From Planctomycetota bacterium (lineage in GTDB: Bacteria; Planctomycetota; Brocadiia; CAIUPP01), in contig JAKJEM010000003.1 in the NCBI GenBank assembly GCA_022705425.1, forward strand, positions 162,456 through 203,513: a DNA stretch of 41,058 bases, written 5' to 3'. This document shows positions 15,098-22,604 of this stretch, piece after piece. How positions within the stretch are numbered: position 1 is the first letter of the stretch; every line of letters begins with the position of its first letter. Both the position numbers and the translations under genes were made by a program. Below the pieces are notes generated by a model. The model was not told where the DNA came from, did not search any database, and saw nothing but the letters and a program-made list of their open reading frames with translations.

Positions 15098-15949
15098 ATG
15101 AAGTTGAACCGGACGACGGCGGAGCTCTACGTTCCCGACGACCTGGCCTTCGAGAAGGCGATTGCGCGAACGACGCACATGGCCATCGCCGCGCATCAGG
15201 ACGATCTGGAGATCATGGCCGCCGAGCCGATCCTGAAGTGCTTCCAGCAGCCGGACAAGTGGTTCACCGGCGTGGTGGTGACCGACGGGCGGGGCTCGCC
15301 GCGCGACGATCTCTACCGGACCTACAGCGATGACGACATGCGCGCCGTGCGCTTCAAGGAGCAGAAGAAGGCCGCCTTCGTCGGCGAGTACGCCGCCCTG
15401 GCGATGCTGGACTACCCCAGCAAGGCCGTCAAGGACGGCAGGGACCGGCAGCCGGTCGAGGACCTTGTGCAACTGCTCAAGACCGGCAAGCCGGAGACGG
15501 TGTACACGCACAACCCGGCCGACAAGCATGACACACACGTCGGGGTGACGCTGAAGGTCATCGAGGCGATCCGCGCTCTGCCGCCGGAGGGGCGTCCGCG
15601 GCACCTCTTCGGGTGCGAGGTGTGGCGCGACCTGGATTGGCTGAGCGACGCGGACAAGACGCCGCTGGACGTGTCGAAGCACGAGAACCTTCAGGCGGCG
15701 CTGCTGGGCGTCTTCGACTCGCAGATCTGCGGCGGCAAGCGGTACGACCTGGCCACGCTGGGCCGGCGTCAGGCGAATGCGACGTACTTCGCCTCGCACG
15801 GCGTGGATACGTCGCTGGGGCTGAACTTCGCCATGGACCTGACGCCGCTCATCAAGGACGCGACACTGAAGCCGGAGGCATTTGTGCAGGCACTGATCCG
15901 GCGCTTCGCCGAGGAGGTCGGCGAGCGGATCCGCCGGGTGACGGGTTAG
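15098..15949 (+). CDS. PIG-L/LmbE-type deacetylase
   Basis: A 283-residue protein. The zinc-binding motif appears as AIAAHQDDLEIMA, a variant of the family AHPDDE, and the distal ligand site as YTHNPADKHDTHVGVT. Family members remove N-acetyl groups from GlcNAc-containing small molecules or lipids using Zn. The Asp general base (second D of QDDLE) is kept. No signal peptide, so cytoplasmic. AAGGAG lies seven bases before the ATG at 15098. Its place between a ROK-like protein and a secreted Cache protein, in a possible six-gene operon, fits amino-sugar metabolism, but the true substrate cannot be told. Confidence 0.85.
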   Translation: MKLNRTTAELYVPDDLAFEKAIARTTHMAIAAHQDDLEIMAAEPILKCFQQPDKWFTGVVVTDGRGSPRDDLYRTYSDDDMRAVRFKEQKKAAFVGEYAALAMLDYPSKAVKDGRDRQPVEDLVQLLKTGKPETVYTHNPADKHDTHVGVTLKVIEAIRALPPEGRPRHLFGCEVWRDLDWLSDADKTPLDVSKHENLQAALLGVFDSQICGGKRYDLATLGRRQANATYFASHGVDTSLGLNFAMDLTPLIKDATLKPEAFVQALIRRFAEEVGERIRRVTG

Positions 15950-15982
15950 ACGCCGGATCGTACCCGAAAGGAGGCAGGATTC

Positions 15983-16465
15983 ATGCGGTGGCTCTGGGCT
16001 GGCGTGATGGCGGGAGCTTTTTGCGCGGCGGCGGTTGCGGAGGAACGCGTAACGCCCCCGCCCGCGCGCGCCGAGGTTGTCGCGTTCGTGAACCGCGCGG
16101 CCGACTTCGCCCGCGAGCGTGGGCGGGAGAAGGCGCTGACGGAGTTCGCGCGACGCGACGGACCCTTCTGCAAGGGGGAGCTTTATATCTACGCCTACGA
16201 CATGAAGGGGGTCTGCCTGGCTCATCCGGTCATGCCGGAACGTGTCGGACGGGACGCATCGCAGGAGAAGGACTCGCACGGTGTGGCAATCCATCAGGAA
16301 TGCCTCAAGCTCTTTGCGCGCGCGGAGAGCGGCTGGATCGCCTGCACCTGGTTCAACCCCTCGACCAAACGCCTGGAGCCGAAGGCGCTCTACGTCCGGA
16401 AGATGCCGCCGGACTGGTACATCGGTTCGGGGACATACGGCAAGGAAGCGGAGAATCAACCCTGA
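15983..16465 (+). CDS. Secreted single Cache-domain protein
   Basis: A 160-residue exported protein. The signal peptide is MRWLWAGVMAGAFCAAAVAEE, with a likely cut after AVA. The rest matches the sCache_2 ligand-binding fold: ELYIYAYDMKGVCLAHPVMP, then KDSHGVAIHQE, then KALYVRKMPPDWYIGSGTY. Cache domains usually sit on chemoreceptors or kinases; here the chain ends after the domain with no membrane anchor, so it is a free periplasmic or extracellular binding protein. A strong AAGGAGG precedes the ATG. Such stand-alone Cache proteins occur in several phyla without a proven function. Confidence 0.87.
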   Translation: MRWLWAGVMAGAFCAAAVAEERVTPPPARAEVVAFVNRAADFARERGREKALTEFARRDGPFCKGELYIYAYDMKGVCLAHPVMPERVGRDASQEKDSHGVAIHQECLKLFARAESGWIACTWFNPSTKRLEPKALYVRKMPPDWYIGSGTYGKEAENQP

Positions 16466-16478
16466 GGATGAGGATTTC

Positions 16479-16928
16479 ATGAAGGCGGATGCAAAGACGA
16501 CCGACGCCGTCCTGGGAACGCTGAAAACGCTGTGGACGGCCTATGTCCACAAGGACCTGGATGGCGTGATGGCCTGCTGGGTCCCGGAGGAGCACATCTT
16601 CGTTTACGGCGCGGGCGCCGACGAGTGCTGCGCCGGCGCGAAGAAGCTGCGGAAGGGCTACCAGCGCGACTTCGAACAGTCGGGGGAGTTGGTCGTCAAA
16701 CTGGGGCGGCAGTCCGTCTATGCCGTCGGCGACACGGCCTGGGCGGTCGGGGCGCTGGTCGTTGCCTCGAAGACGGGCAAGCAGATCAACGCCGTCGAGG
16801 GTCGCTGCACCACGGTCTTCGTCCGGCGCGAAGGGAAGTGGCTCGTGGCCCATTCGCACTTTTCCGTCCCCAACGCGGCGCAGAAGAAGGGGGCATCCTT
16901 CCCCGAGCGGAAGAAAGCGAAGGGGTGA
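16479..16928 (+). CDS. NTF2/SnoaL-like protein
   Basis: A 149-residue single-domain protein of the NTF2-like cone fold. An N-terminal helix (VLGTLKTLWTAYVHKDLDGV) is followed by MACWVPEEHIFVYGAG, and then by beta strands GDTAWAVGALVVASK and RCTTVFVRREGKWLVAHSHF, the typical SnoaL/DUF4440 end. Members include small enzymes and ligand-binding proteins, so function cannot be assigned. No signal peptide. The tail is basic (PERKKAKG). Its stop is separated by one base from the next ATG, arguing strongly for coupling with the UroD-family gene. Confidence 0.83.
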   Translation: MKADAKTTDAVLGTLKTLWTAYVHKDLDGVMACWVPEEHIFVYGAGADECCAGAKKLRKGYQRDFEQSGELVVKLGRQSVYAVGDTAWAVGALVVASKTGKQINAVEGRCTTVFVRREGKWLVAHSHFSVPNAAQKKGASFPERKKAKG

Positions 16929-16929
16929 C

Positions 16930-18054
16930 ATGCGTCCGCGCGAACGCTTTCTCCGCGCGATGGCCGGCGAGACGCCCGACCGTGTCCCGGTGGCGCCGAA
17001 GATCTGGGTGGACCTGGCCTGCCGCGTGATGGACGTGCCGTTCCTCGATGTCCTGAACGACCCGATGCTCGGCCTGAAGACGGTGGCGCGGGCGAATCGG
17101 AAGCTGGGCATGGACGCGGCGCGCCTGTTCACCTTTGCCCGACGGCGTGTGCGCAAGTCGGGGGAGCTCTACCTGCACGTGGATTCGCGCGGGCGGCGGC
17201 TGGGGACAGTGGACATCTCCGGCGGCTGGGCGACTCACTTCGACGATCCGAAGCGGGTGGACCTCTCCGACCCCGAGATCATGGTCCACTACAGCCACTT
17301 CGCCTCCGCCGAGCCTGCGGTGCGGGGACCGGAGGACGTGCGGCGCATCGTGCCGCCCCTGGCGCGCTTCTACGACGAGGCCGGATACGGGCGCGCGGTG
17401 GATGAGATGGCGGCGGAGGCCGGCGACGACCTGGCGCTGATCGGCGATTGCAGCTCAGGGACGCTGGCGTTTTATGTGGCGCTGCGCGGCATGACCCCTG
17501 CGCTCCTCGATTTCTTTGACAACCCCGCCCTGGTCCACGCGGCGATGGACAAGGGCGTGGCCTACGCCGTCGAGCGGGCGCGCTTCTTTCTGGCGCACGG
17601 GGTGACGACCCTCCGCTACAACGACTCGGCGGCCAACATGAGCGTCATCTCCCCCGCGCAGTGGCGGGAGTTCATCCTGCCGCACGTGCGGGAGTTCTGC
17701 GCCGAGGTCCACCGCCTCGACGCGCGCGCGAAGGTCTATTGTCACATCTGCGGCAATACGCTGCCGATCATCCCGGCGTTGCTGGAGACGGGCCTGGACT
17801 GCATCGGGCCGCTGGACCCGCTGGGGGGAATGACGGTGGCGGAGGCGCGCCGCGCCGCCGGGCCGGAGGTGACGCTGATGGGCGGGGTGAATACGCTGTC
17901 CTTCGTTCACGCGACGCCCGAGGCCCTTCGGGCGGAGGCGCGCCGCTGCATCGAGGAGGGTGGGGCGCGATACATCCTCAGCTCGGGCTGCGCCTTGCCG
18001 CGCGCGACGCGCATCGAGAATCTCATTGCGTTACGCGAGGCGGCGGAGGGGTGA
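16930..18054 (+). CDS. UroD-family protein, probable zinc-dependent methyltransferase
   Basis: A 374-residue TIM-barrel protein starting MRPRERFLRAMAGETPDRVP, the common opening of uroporphyrinogen decarboxylase relatives. It is unlikely to be HemE. Near the C-terminal side it has HICG (H272, C274) and a later Cys in LSSGCALP (C354), the H-x-C...C zinc pattern of the MtaA/MtbA/CmuA corrinoid:thiol methyltransferases. This suggests methyl transfer from a corrinoid or demethylation of a small methylated compound. No corrinoid protein gene is in the window. It is the last gene of the cluster, followed directly by a 7-bp tandem repeat. Confidence 0.87.
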   Translation: MRPRERFLRAMAGETPDRVPVAPKIWVDLACRVMDVPFLDVLNDPMLGLKTVARANRKLGMDAARLFTFARRRVRKSGELYLHVDSRGRRLGTVDISGGWATHFDDPKRVDLSDPEIMVHYSHFASAEPAVRGPEDVRRIVPPLARFYDEAGYGRAVDEMAAEAGDDLALIGDCSSGTLAFYVALRGMTPALLDFFDNPALVHAAMDKGVAYAVERARFFLAHGVTTLRYNDSAANMSVISPAQWREFILPHVREFCAEVHRLDARAKVYCHICGNTLPIIPALLETGLDCIGPLDPLGGMTVAEARRAAGPEVTLMGGVNTLSFVHATPEALRAEARRCIEEGGARYILSSGCALPRATRIENLIALREAAEG

Positions 18055-18055
18055 C

Positions 18056-18166
18056 GGCGGACGACGGACGGCAGACGACAAACGACAGGCCACGGACGAC
18101 GGACGACGGACGACGGACGACAGACGACGGACGACAGACGACGGACGGGGGGCGACAGGCGACGGG
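18056..18166 (+). repeat. 7-bp tandem repeat ACGAC(G/A)G
   Basis: A G/A/C-rich, nearly T-free tract fills the gap between two convergent genes. Seven consecutive heptamers of the form ACGAC(G/A)G cover 18096-18144, with decayed copies on both sides. It runs from one base after the UroD stop to three bases before the end of the minus-strand propeller gene. No CRISPR-like spacers are present. Confidence 0.85.
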
Positions 18167-18168
18167 GG

Positions 18169-19713
18169 CTAGCCTTGCAGAAGGGGCGTGCCGTCCTTCA
18201 GCGTCCGGAAGTCCACGGCGCGGAATTCGGCTTCGGCCTGGTCCACGATGAAGCCGAGTCGGCCCCGGACCTCGCGATAGCGCACGTCGTGGAGCATGAG
18301 CTTGCCGTCACAGTAGATTTCCAGGCTGGGACCGTGGGCGATGACGCGCAGCTCCACCCACCCGCCGCGCGGGGTCCAGCGGCGTCGGTCGAGGGGCTCG
18401 GGGGCGTTCAGGAGGCCGAACTCGACGCAGCCGAGATTGCGGTCGAGCACGACGCGCAGCCCCGGTCCGGCGGCCTCTCGCGCGCGCAGAACCATGCCGG
18501 CGCGTAACCCGCGCGTCAAGCGCACCTGCGCGGCGAAGAGACCGCTTTCCATCGCGGCGTCGGTCAGACATAGGGAGGCGGAGGTGAAGTTCTTCCCGCG
18601 CCAGAGTCCGTCCGCGCGCGTCCAGCCGGCCGGCGGAGCGCCTTCCGGCGCATCGTGCCGGGTCAGGAATCCCTCCATAGCCGGATTGGGGCGCAGTTCG
18701 ATGTCGCCGTCGGGCCGGGTGTGGAGCGGCTTGACCAGGGGCATCACCGTTGCAGCGCGCGCAAAGCTCTCCCAGGGCGTGCCGGCGGCGTCGTCGCCCC
18801 GGCTCGGGCGGGTGTTCAGGTGATAGCTGACGCTGTGGCGTCCCCGGACTCCGACGATGGTGCGCGCCACCATGGCCCGCATCCGCCGGATGTTTCGATC
18901 GGGCAGGTCGTAGGCCCCGCCGATGAGCACCTCGTCCTTCGGCGTCTGCCACGGGCCGTGGAGGCCTTCGTCGGAGAAGGCGTAGAAATCCCCCGCACGC
19001 TGCCAGGGGTCGGTGGTGATCAGGGGGGCGCCCCACTCCGGGTGCGTAAGCCAGAACATGTAGAAGCGGCCGCCCTCTTCAAAGAGCACGGGGCACTCCA
19101 TCGTGTGGAATCGGCGGGGGCAGAAAAGGGGCGGCTTCGGCTCCCAGTGGAGGAGGTCGTCGCTCTCGGCCCAGGCGAAGCAGCCGTTGATGTCGGGGTG
19201 GACGCCGGCCGCGCGGGCGCCGACGGCCATGCCGAAACGGCCCGTGGCGGGGTCGCGCATCACCCAGGGGTCGCGGAACCACTGGCGGCGGCGGTCCTTT
19301 TCCTGGTAGGTGGCCTCGTCGGGGACGAAGGGCTCGTAGTAGTGCGGGTCGCCTTCGAGGACGGGCGTGGTGGCGTGGCGCGTCCAGCGAATCAGGTCCG
19401 TCGAGGTGGCCAGTCCGATCGCCTGGCGCTGGCCCGGTCCGGTGGGCAGGTCGAGACCGGTGTAGAAGAGGTAGTAAACGCCGTCATGCTCGATGACCTG
19501 CAAATCGTAGAGGGTGAAACCGTCGAAGTCGCCCTTGCGGCCCACGCCGAGGATGTCGGGCCGGTTCTCCCAGCGTACGAGGTCGCGCGAAACGGAGTGC
19601 TGGATCGTCCGGCGCTCGATGTCGCCCTTGGTGGTGAAGAGGTGGTACTCGTCCTTGAACTGCCCGATGACCACGCCGTGCAGGCCGGGCAGGCCGGGGG
19701 TGTGCCAGAACAT
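18169..19713 (-). CDS. GH32-like five-bladed beta-propeller protein
   Basis: A 514-residue protein. Blades are marked by SRDLVRWENRPDI, TSTDLIRWTRHATTPV and ESDDLLHWEPKP. QWFRDPWVMRDP and MECPVLFEEGGRFYMFW look like the RDP and EC motifs of GH32 fructosidases. A C-terminal beta-sandwich follows (about 380-514, for example GCVEFGLLNAPEPL and YREVRGRLGFIVDQ), as in GH32. The usual WMNDPNG with the nucleophile Asp is not seen; the matching place reads TPGLPGLHGVVIGQFKDEY. Activity on fructans is therefore doubtful. No signal peptide. GGAGA lies before the ATG at 19713. It is preceded by the PHP gene 58 bases upstream on the same strand, probably one transcript. Confidence 0.8.
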   Translation of the reverse strand: MFWHTPGLPGLHGVVIGQFKDEYHLFTTKGDIERRTIQHSVSRDLVRWENRPDILGVGRKGDFDGFTLYDLQVIEHDGVYYLFYTGLDLPTGPGQRQAIGLATSTDLIRWTRHATTPVLEGDPHYYEPFVPDEATYQEKDRRRQWFRDPWVMRDPATGRFGMAVGARAAGVHPDINGCFAWAESDDLLHWEPKPPLFCPRRFHTMECPVLFEEGGRFYMFWLTHPEWGAPLITTDPWQRAGDFYAFSDEGLHGPWQTPKDEVLIGGAYDLPDRNIRRMRAMVARTIVGVRGRHSVSYHLNTRPSRGDDAAGTPWESFARAATVMPLVKPLHTRPDGDIELRPNPAMEGFLTRHDAPEGAPPAGWTRADGLWRGKNFTSASLCLTDAAMESGLFAAQVRLTRGLRAGMVLRAREAAGPGLRVVLDRNLGCVEFGLLNAPEPLDRRRWTPRGGWVELRVIAHGPSLEIYCDGKLMLHDVRYREVRGRLGFIVDQAEAEFRAVDFRTLKDGTPLLQG

Positions 19714-19771
19714 GCTCTTCTCCCGATGACGGTGCGAAACGGAACAAGTTCAAGCGCGCGAGTATGCTACG

Positions 19772-20650
19772 TCAATGGCGCGAAGCGGCGCAAGTGCCCC
19801 GGGGCGGGAGGCCATGGAGGTCGGCCTCGCCGATCCCGACGGACTCGAGCAAGGGGGCAACCTCGTCGAAACGCGGCGCATAGACCGCGCTGTGACAGTC
19901 CGAGCCGAAGCACAGCGCCACGCCGCGCGCCTTCAGCCCGGCCAGGTACTCGAGGTACTGCCGGACGAAGTGCGGAGGATAGCGGCGGTTGAGGAGGGTG
20001 GCGCCGGAGTTGATCTCCACCCAGGTTCCGTGCTCACGGGCGGCGGCGGCGAACTCGTCATGGAAGGAGGCGGGGATGTGGCCGAAGTCGTCGAACCACG
20101 GCTCGGCGTGGTAGAGCCCCTCGGCGTTCTTCCAGTGGCCCATCCACCACCACGGGTGCGCCACGATGTCCACCAGAGGATGCTCCGCCAGGAACATGTT
20201 CTGCCGGTGGTAATCGCGGATGACGGCCTCGCGCTCGACGGGGACGTACAGCGGCCAGTGCGTTCCGCCGACGACGTATTCGATGCCGTAGCGCGCGACG
20301 TCGTCGGCGGTGAGTCCGACCGCCGGCGGCGCGGAGGGCGGACCGCCGGAGCGCAGGCCGTACACCGGGGGCTTGGGGCGGGGCGTCCCGCGCGCCAGTT
20401 CGTCCAGCTCCCACCGCGATACGCAACTGACCTCGACGCCGAAATGGAAGCGCGGCGGGGGGTTCGAGGCCAGGTACTCCGCCCGCGAGGCGGCGATGTC
20501 CGGGAGGTTAAAGGGGGTGTGCAGATGGTCGGTGAGTCCGAAATCGCTCACCCCCAGGGCGGTGGCGTGCGCAACCAGGTCGGCCACGGCGATACAGGCG
20601 TCGTCGCAGGAGTTGCGGGAGTGCAGGTGCCAGTCGGAGGTAATCTTCAC
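19772..20650 (-). CDS. PHP-domain metal-dependent phosphoesterase, histidinol-phosphatase-like
   Basis: A 292-residue TIM-like barrel enzyme. PHP metal ligands are clear: SDWHLHSRNS at the start, GLTDHLH, FGVEVSC, GGTHWPLY, DIVAHPWWW, EINSG and FGSDCHS. This set suits a phosphatase acting on a small phosphorylated metabolite. No histidine genes are near, so HisK is only one option. It starts with a GTG at 20650, with GAGGG just upstream and a promoter at 20684-20712. It is cotranscribed with a GH32-like propeller, so the substrate may be a sugar phosphate. Cytoplasmic. Confidence 0.85.
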   Translation of the reverse strand: MKITSDWHLHSRNSCDDACIAVADLVAHATALGVSDFGLTDHLHTPFNLPDIAASRAEYLASNPPPRFHFGVEVSCVSRWELDELARGTPRPKPPVYGLRSGGPPSAPPAVGLTADDVARYGIEYVVGGTHWPLYVPVEREAVIRDYHRQNMFLAEHPLVDIVAHPWWWMGHWKNAEGLYHAEPWFDDFGHIPASFHDEFAAAAREHGTWVEINSGATLLNRRYPPHFVRQYLEYLAGLKARGVALCFGSDCHSAVYAPRFDEVAPLLESVGIGEADLHGLPPRGTCAASRH

Positions 20651-20683
20651 GAGGCCCTCGGCAAGCAGGGAAGCGCCGGGTCA

Positions 20684-20712
20684 CTTATACTGGCCGCCAC
20701 GCGCGGAGTCAA
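20684..20712 (-). promoter_or_regulatory. Sigma70-like promoter for the PHP and GH32-like genes
   Basis: On the minus strand TTGACT (20712-20707) and TATAAG (20689-20684) are 17 bases apart, 33 bases before the GTG start. Both boxes are near consensus. Confidence 0.65.
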
Positions 20713-20738
20713 TGCTGCCGAAACTCGGAGTCCGCGCA

Positions 20739-20767
20739 TTGCCCCGTCGCCGTGACCGTGTTAGATT
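20739..20767 (+). promoter_or_regulatory. Sigma70-like promoter for the plus-strand propeller gene
   Basis: TTGCCC (20739-20744) and TAGATT (20762-20767) are 17 bases apart. The ATG follows 55 bases later. It is back-to-back with the minus-strand promoter at 20684-20712, so one regulator could control both. Confidence 0.55.
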
Positions 20768-20822
20768 GCCTTGCGCCGAAGTGACGCGCTTCCGACCCTC
20801 CGCCCGAAGAGTGAGGAATGCC

Positions 20823-22316
20823 ATGCCCGACTATCCCCGGCAGTGCCTCTTCCTGGACTATCGCCACATCCGCTGCGGCGACCTGCAATGGTTCACGCCC
20901 GACGGCGCGCCGCTGCCGCTGCGCAACCCTCCCGAGCCGCCGACGTCGGCCTGTGCCCGTCCGCGATTCATGCCCCGCGGCGTGCGCTTGCAGGCCGAAC
21001 CCGCCGCGCAGGAGGGGCCCGTCGAGGGATTGGGCGGTTCGGTCATCGTGGACGGCGGGCTCTACCGCTGCTGGGACGCGGAGCTTGGGGGGGAAGCGGG
21101 CGCCGCCGAGGTCCGCCTGGTCTGCCGCGAGTCCCCCGATGGCCGGCAGTGGCGCACGGCGGCGGTCTCGGCGATCTCGGTTGGCGGGCAGGATACCTGC
21201 CTGGAGGGCTGGGGGTTCTTCAAGGACCCGAACGGCATTCCATCGGAACGCTACAAGGCCGTCTACTCCCCCCGCCCGCCGAAGGGGGAGTGGGCGCGGC
21301 TCTGGGAGGGCTATCGCCATCGGCACCCGCGCTTTCGCGACGAGCGCCTGGCGCCGGAGGTCAAGATGCGCGTGCTTCTCGGCGCGGTCTCGCCTGACGG
21401 CCTCCAGTGGACGCTGCTGCCGGAGCCGTTGATGGTTCACATGAGCGACACGGATACCACGGTGTATTACGATTCCGCTCTTCGGAAGTACGTCCTGTAC
21501 ACGCGGCGCTACACGCACGACCGGCGTTCGATCGGGCGCGCGGAATCCGACGATTTCCGGCACTGGGGGCCGATCTTCCCCTGCATCGAGCCGGAGATGG
21601 ACGACCTGACCACGGACATCTACACCAACGGGCGCACGGAGTATCCCGGCTTGCCGCAGTATCATTTGATGTTTCCCATGTTCTACCACCGCTGGGACCA
21701 GACCGCGGACATTCATCTCTATTCGAGTGCCGACGGCGTCGCCTGGCGGCGCGTGCCGGGCGGCCCCGTGATCCGGACCGGACCGGGGGGACGATGGGAC
21801 AGCGAGTTCATCAGTTCCGGCAAGAACCTCGTTCCGCTCGGGACGGACCGGGTGGCGGTTCCGTATGAGGGCACGCCCTATCCGCACAAGTACCCCCGCT
21901 GGTCGGCGGTCCGGCAGTGCTGGCCGGGGGTGAAGGGTTGGGCCAGTTGGCCGCGCGGGCGGCTCTGCGGGGTGACGGCGGACACGGAGGGGGAGTTCTG
22001 GACGTTGCCGACGCCGGTGGGCGGACGGCGGCTGCGCCTGAACGTGCGCGTTCGCTGCGCAGGCGAAGCGCGCGTCGGCGTGATCCGCTCGGGCGTCGTT
22101 GCGGACTCGACCGACACCCTGGCGCGCGTACCGCTCCGCCCGACCGAGGCGGAAGGGCGCACCGTGCTCGATTGCGATCCCATCCATGGCGACTCCCTCG
22201 CTGCGCCTGTAACGTGGCGGGGCGTCGCGGAGTTGGGGATTCCGCCGGGGGAGTGCGTCTCCCTCCACGTCCAGCTTCGCTCGGCCAAGCTGTTCGGCTT
22301 CGAGTGGGTCGAATAG
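20823..22316 (+). CDS. GH32/GH43-superfamily-like beta-propeller protein
   Basis: A 497-residue protein. Propeller blades are suggested by repeated strand motifs: GWGFFKDPNGIPSERYKAVY, VYYDSALRKYVLYTRRY with RAESDDFRHWGPI, and HLYSSADGVAWRRV. The C-terminal 120 residues are a beta-sandwich (RLRLNVRVRCAGEARVGVI to RSAKLFGFEWVE). This layout is common in planctomycete-type secondary glycosidases. I cannot name a CAZy family, and catalytic carboxylates cannot be placed with confidence. No signal peptide. The ATG at 20823 has GAGGA in front; upstream in-frame codons cross the promoter. It stands alone, divergent from the PHP pair and followed by the hairpin repeat. Confidence 0.78.
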   Translation: MPDYPRQCLFLDYRHIRCGDLQWFTPDGAPLPLRNPPEPPTSACARPRFMPRGVRLQAEPAAQEGPVEGLGGSVIVDGGLYRCWDAELGGEAGAAEVRLVCRESPDGRQWRTAAVSAISVGGQDTCLEGWGFFKDPNGIPSERYKAVYSPRPPKGEWARLWEGYRHRHPRFRDERLAPEVKMRVLLGAVSPDGLQWTLLPEPLMVHMSDTDTTVYYDSALRKYVLYTRRYTHDRRSIGRAESDDFRHWGPIFPCIEPEMDDLTTDIYTNGRTEYPGLPQYHLMFPMFYHRWDQTADIHLYSSADGVAWRRVPGGPVIRTGPGGRWDSEFISSGKNLVPLGTDRVAVPYEGTPYPHKYPRWSAVRQCWPGVKGWASWPRGRLCGVTADTEGEFWTLPTPVGGRRLRLNVRVRCAGEARVGVIRSGVVADSTDTLARVPLRPTEAEGRTVLDCDPIHGDSLAAPVTWRGVAELGIPPGECVSLHVQLRSAKLFGFEWVE

Positions 22317-22410
22317 CCGGCGGCGCAGCGGTTCAGCCCGTTGGCGGCGTCGGGCGTGGATGCCGGGAATCCGTATCCGGTCTTCAGGGGGACGCACCGA
22401 GAGCGCCTTG

Positions 22411-22506
22411 TGTGGCAGGGGCGCCCTCGCCCGTGGTTGCTGCAGAAGAACGTTCCCACAGCCGCGGGCGGCTGTGCCACGTCCCCGAACGACGGACCGA
22501 TTACGG
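22411..22506 (+). repeat. Dispersed intergenic hairpin repeat, copy 2
   Basis: In the 288-base gap between the propeller gene and the LacI gene. Two hairpins are visible: GGGCG-CCCT-CGCCC and CACAGCCG-CGGG-CGGCTGTG. An outer GTGGCA/TGCCAC pair can close them into a cloverleaf-like shape. It matches 1675-1779 in order and orientation. The rest of the gap holds the LacI promoter and nothing else visible. Confidence 0.75.
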
Positions 22507-22522
22507 AAATCCGGGAAGGTCA

Positions 22523-22551
22523 TTGACATCGGAGTGCCGCTCTCGTATAGT
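22523..22551 (+). promoter_or_regulatory. Strong sigma70-like promoter of the LacI regulator
   Basis: TTGACA (22523-22528) and TATAGT (22546-22551) are exactly 17 bases apart, the best promoter in the window. Just after it GGTATC occurs twice, nine bases apart (22562 and 22570, the second as GGTATC), which might be a regulatory site. Confidence 0.75.
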
Positions 22552-22604
22552 GATTACACGAGGTATCAGGGTATCTTGTGCGGCGCATCAGGCGAGGGCG
22601 CGCT

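Noticed and set aside
18056-18166. Possible CRISPR array
   Set aside because: The unit is 7 bp with no unique spacers and no cas genes; it is a simple tandem repeat.
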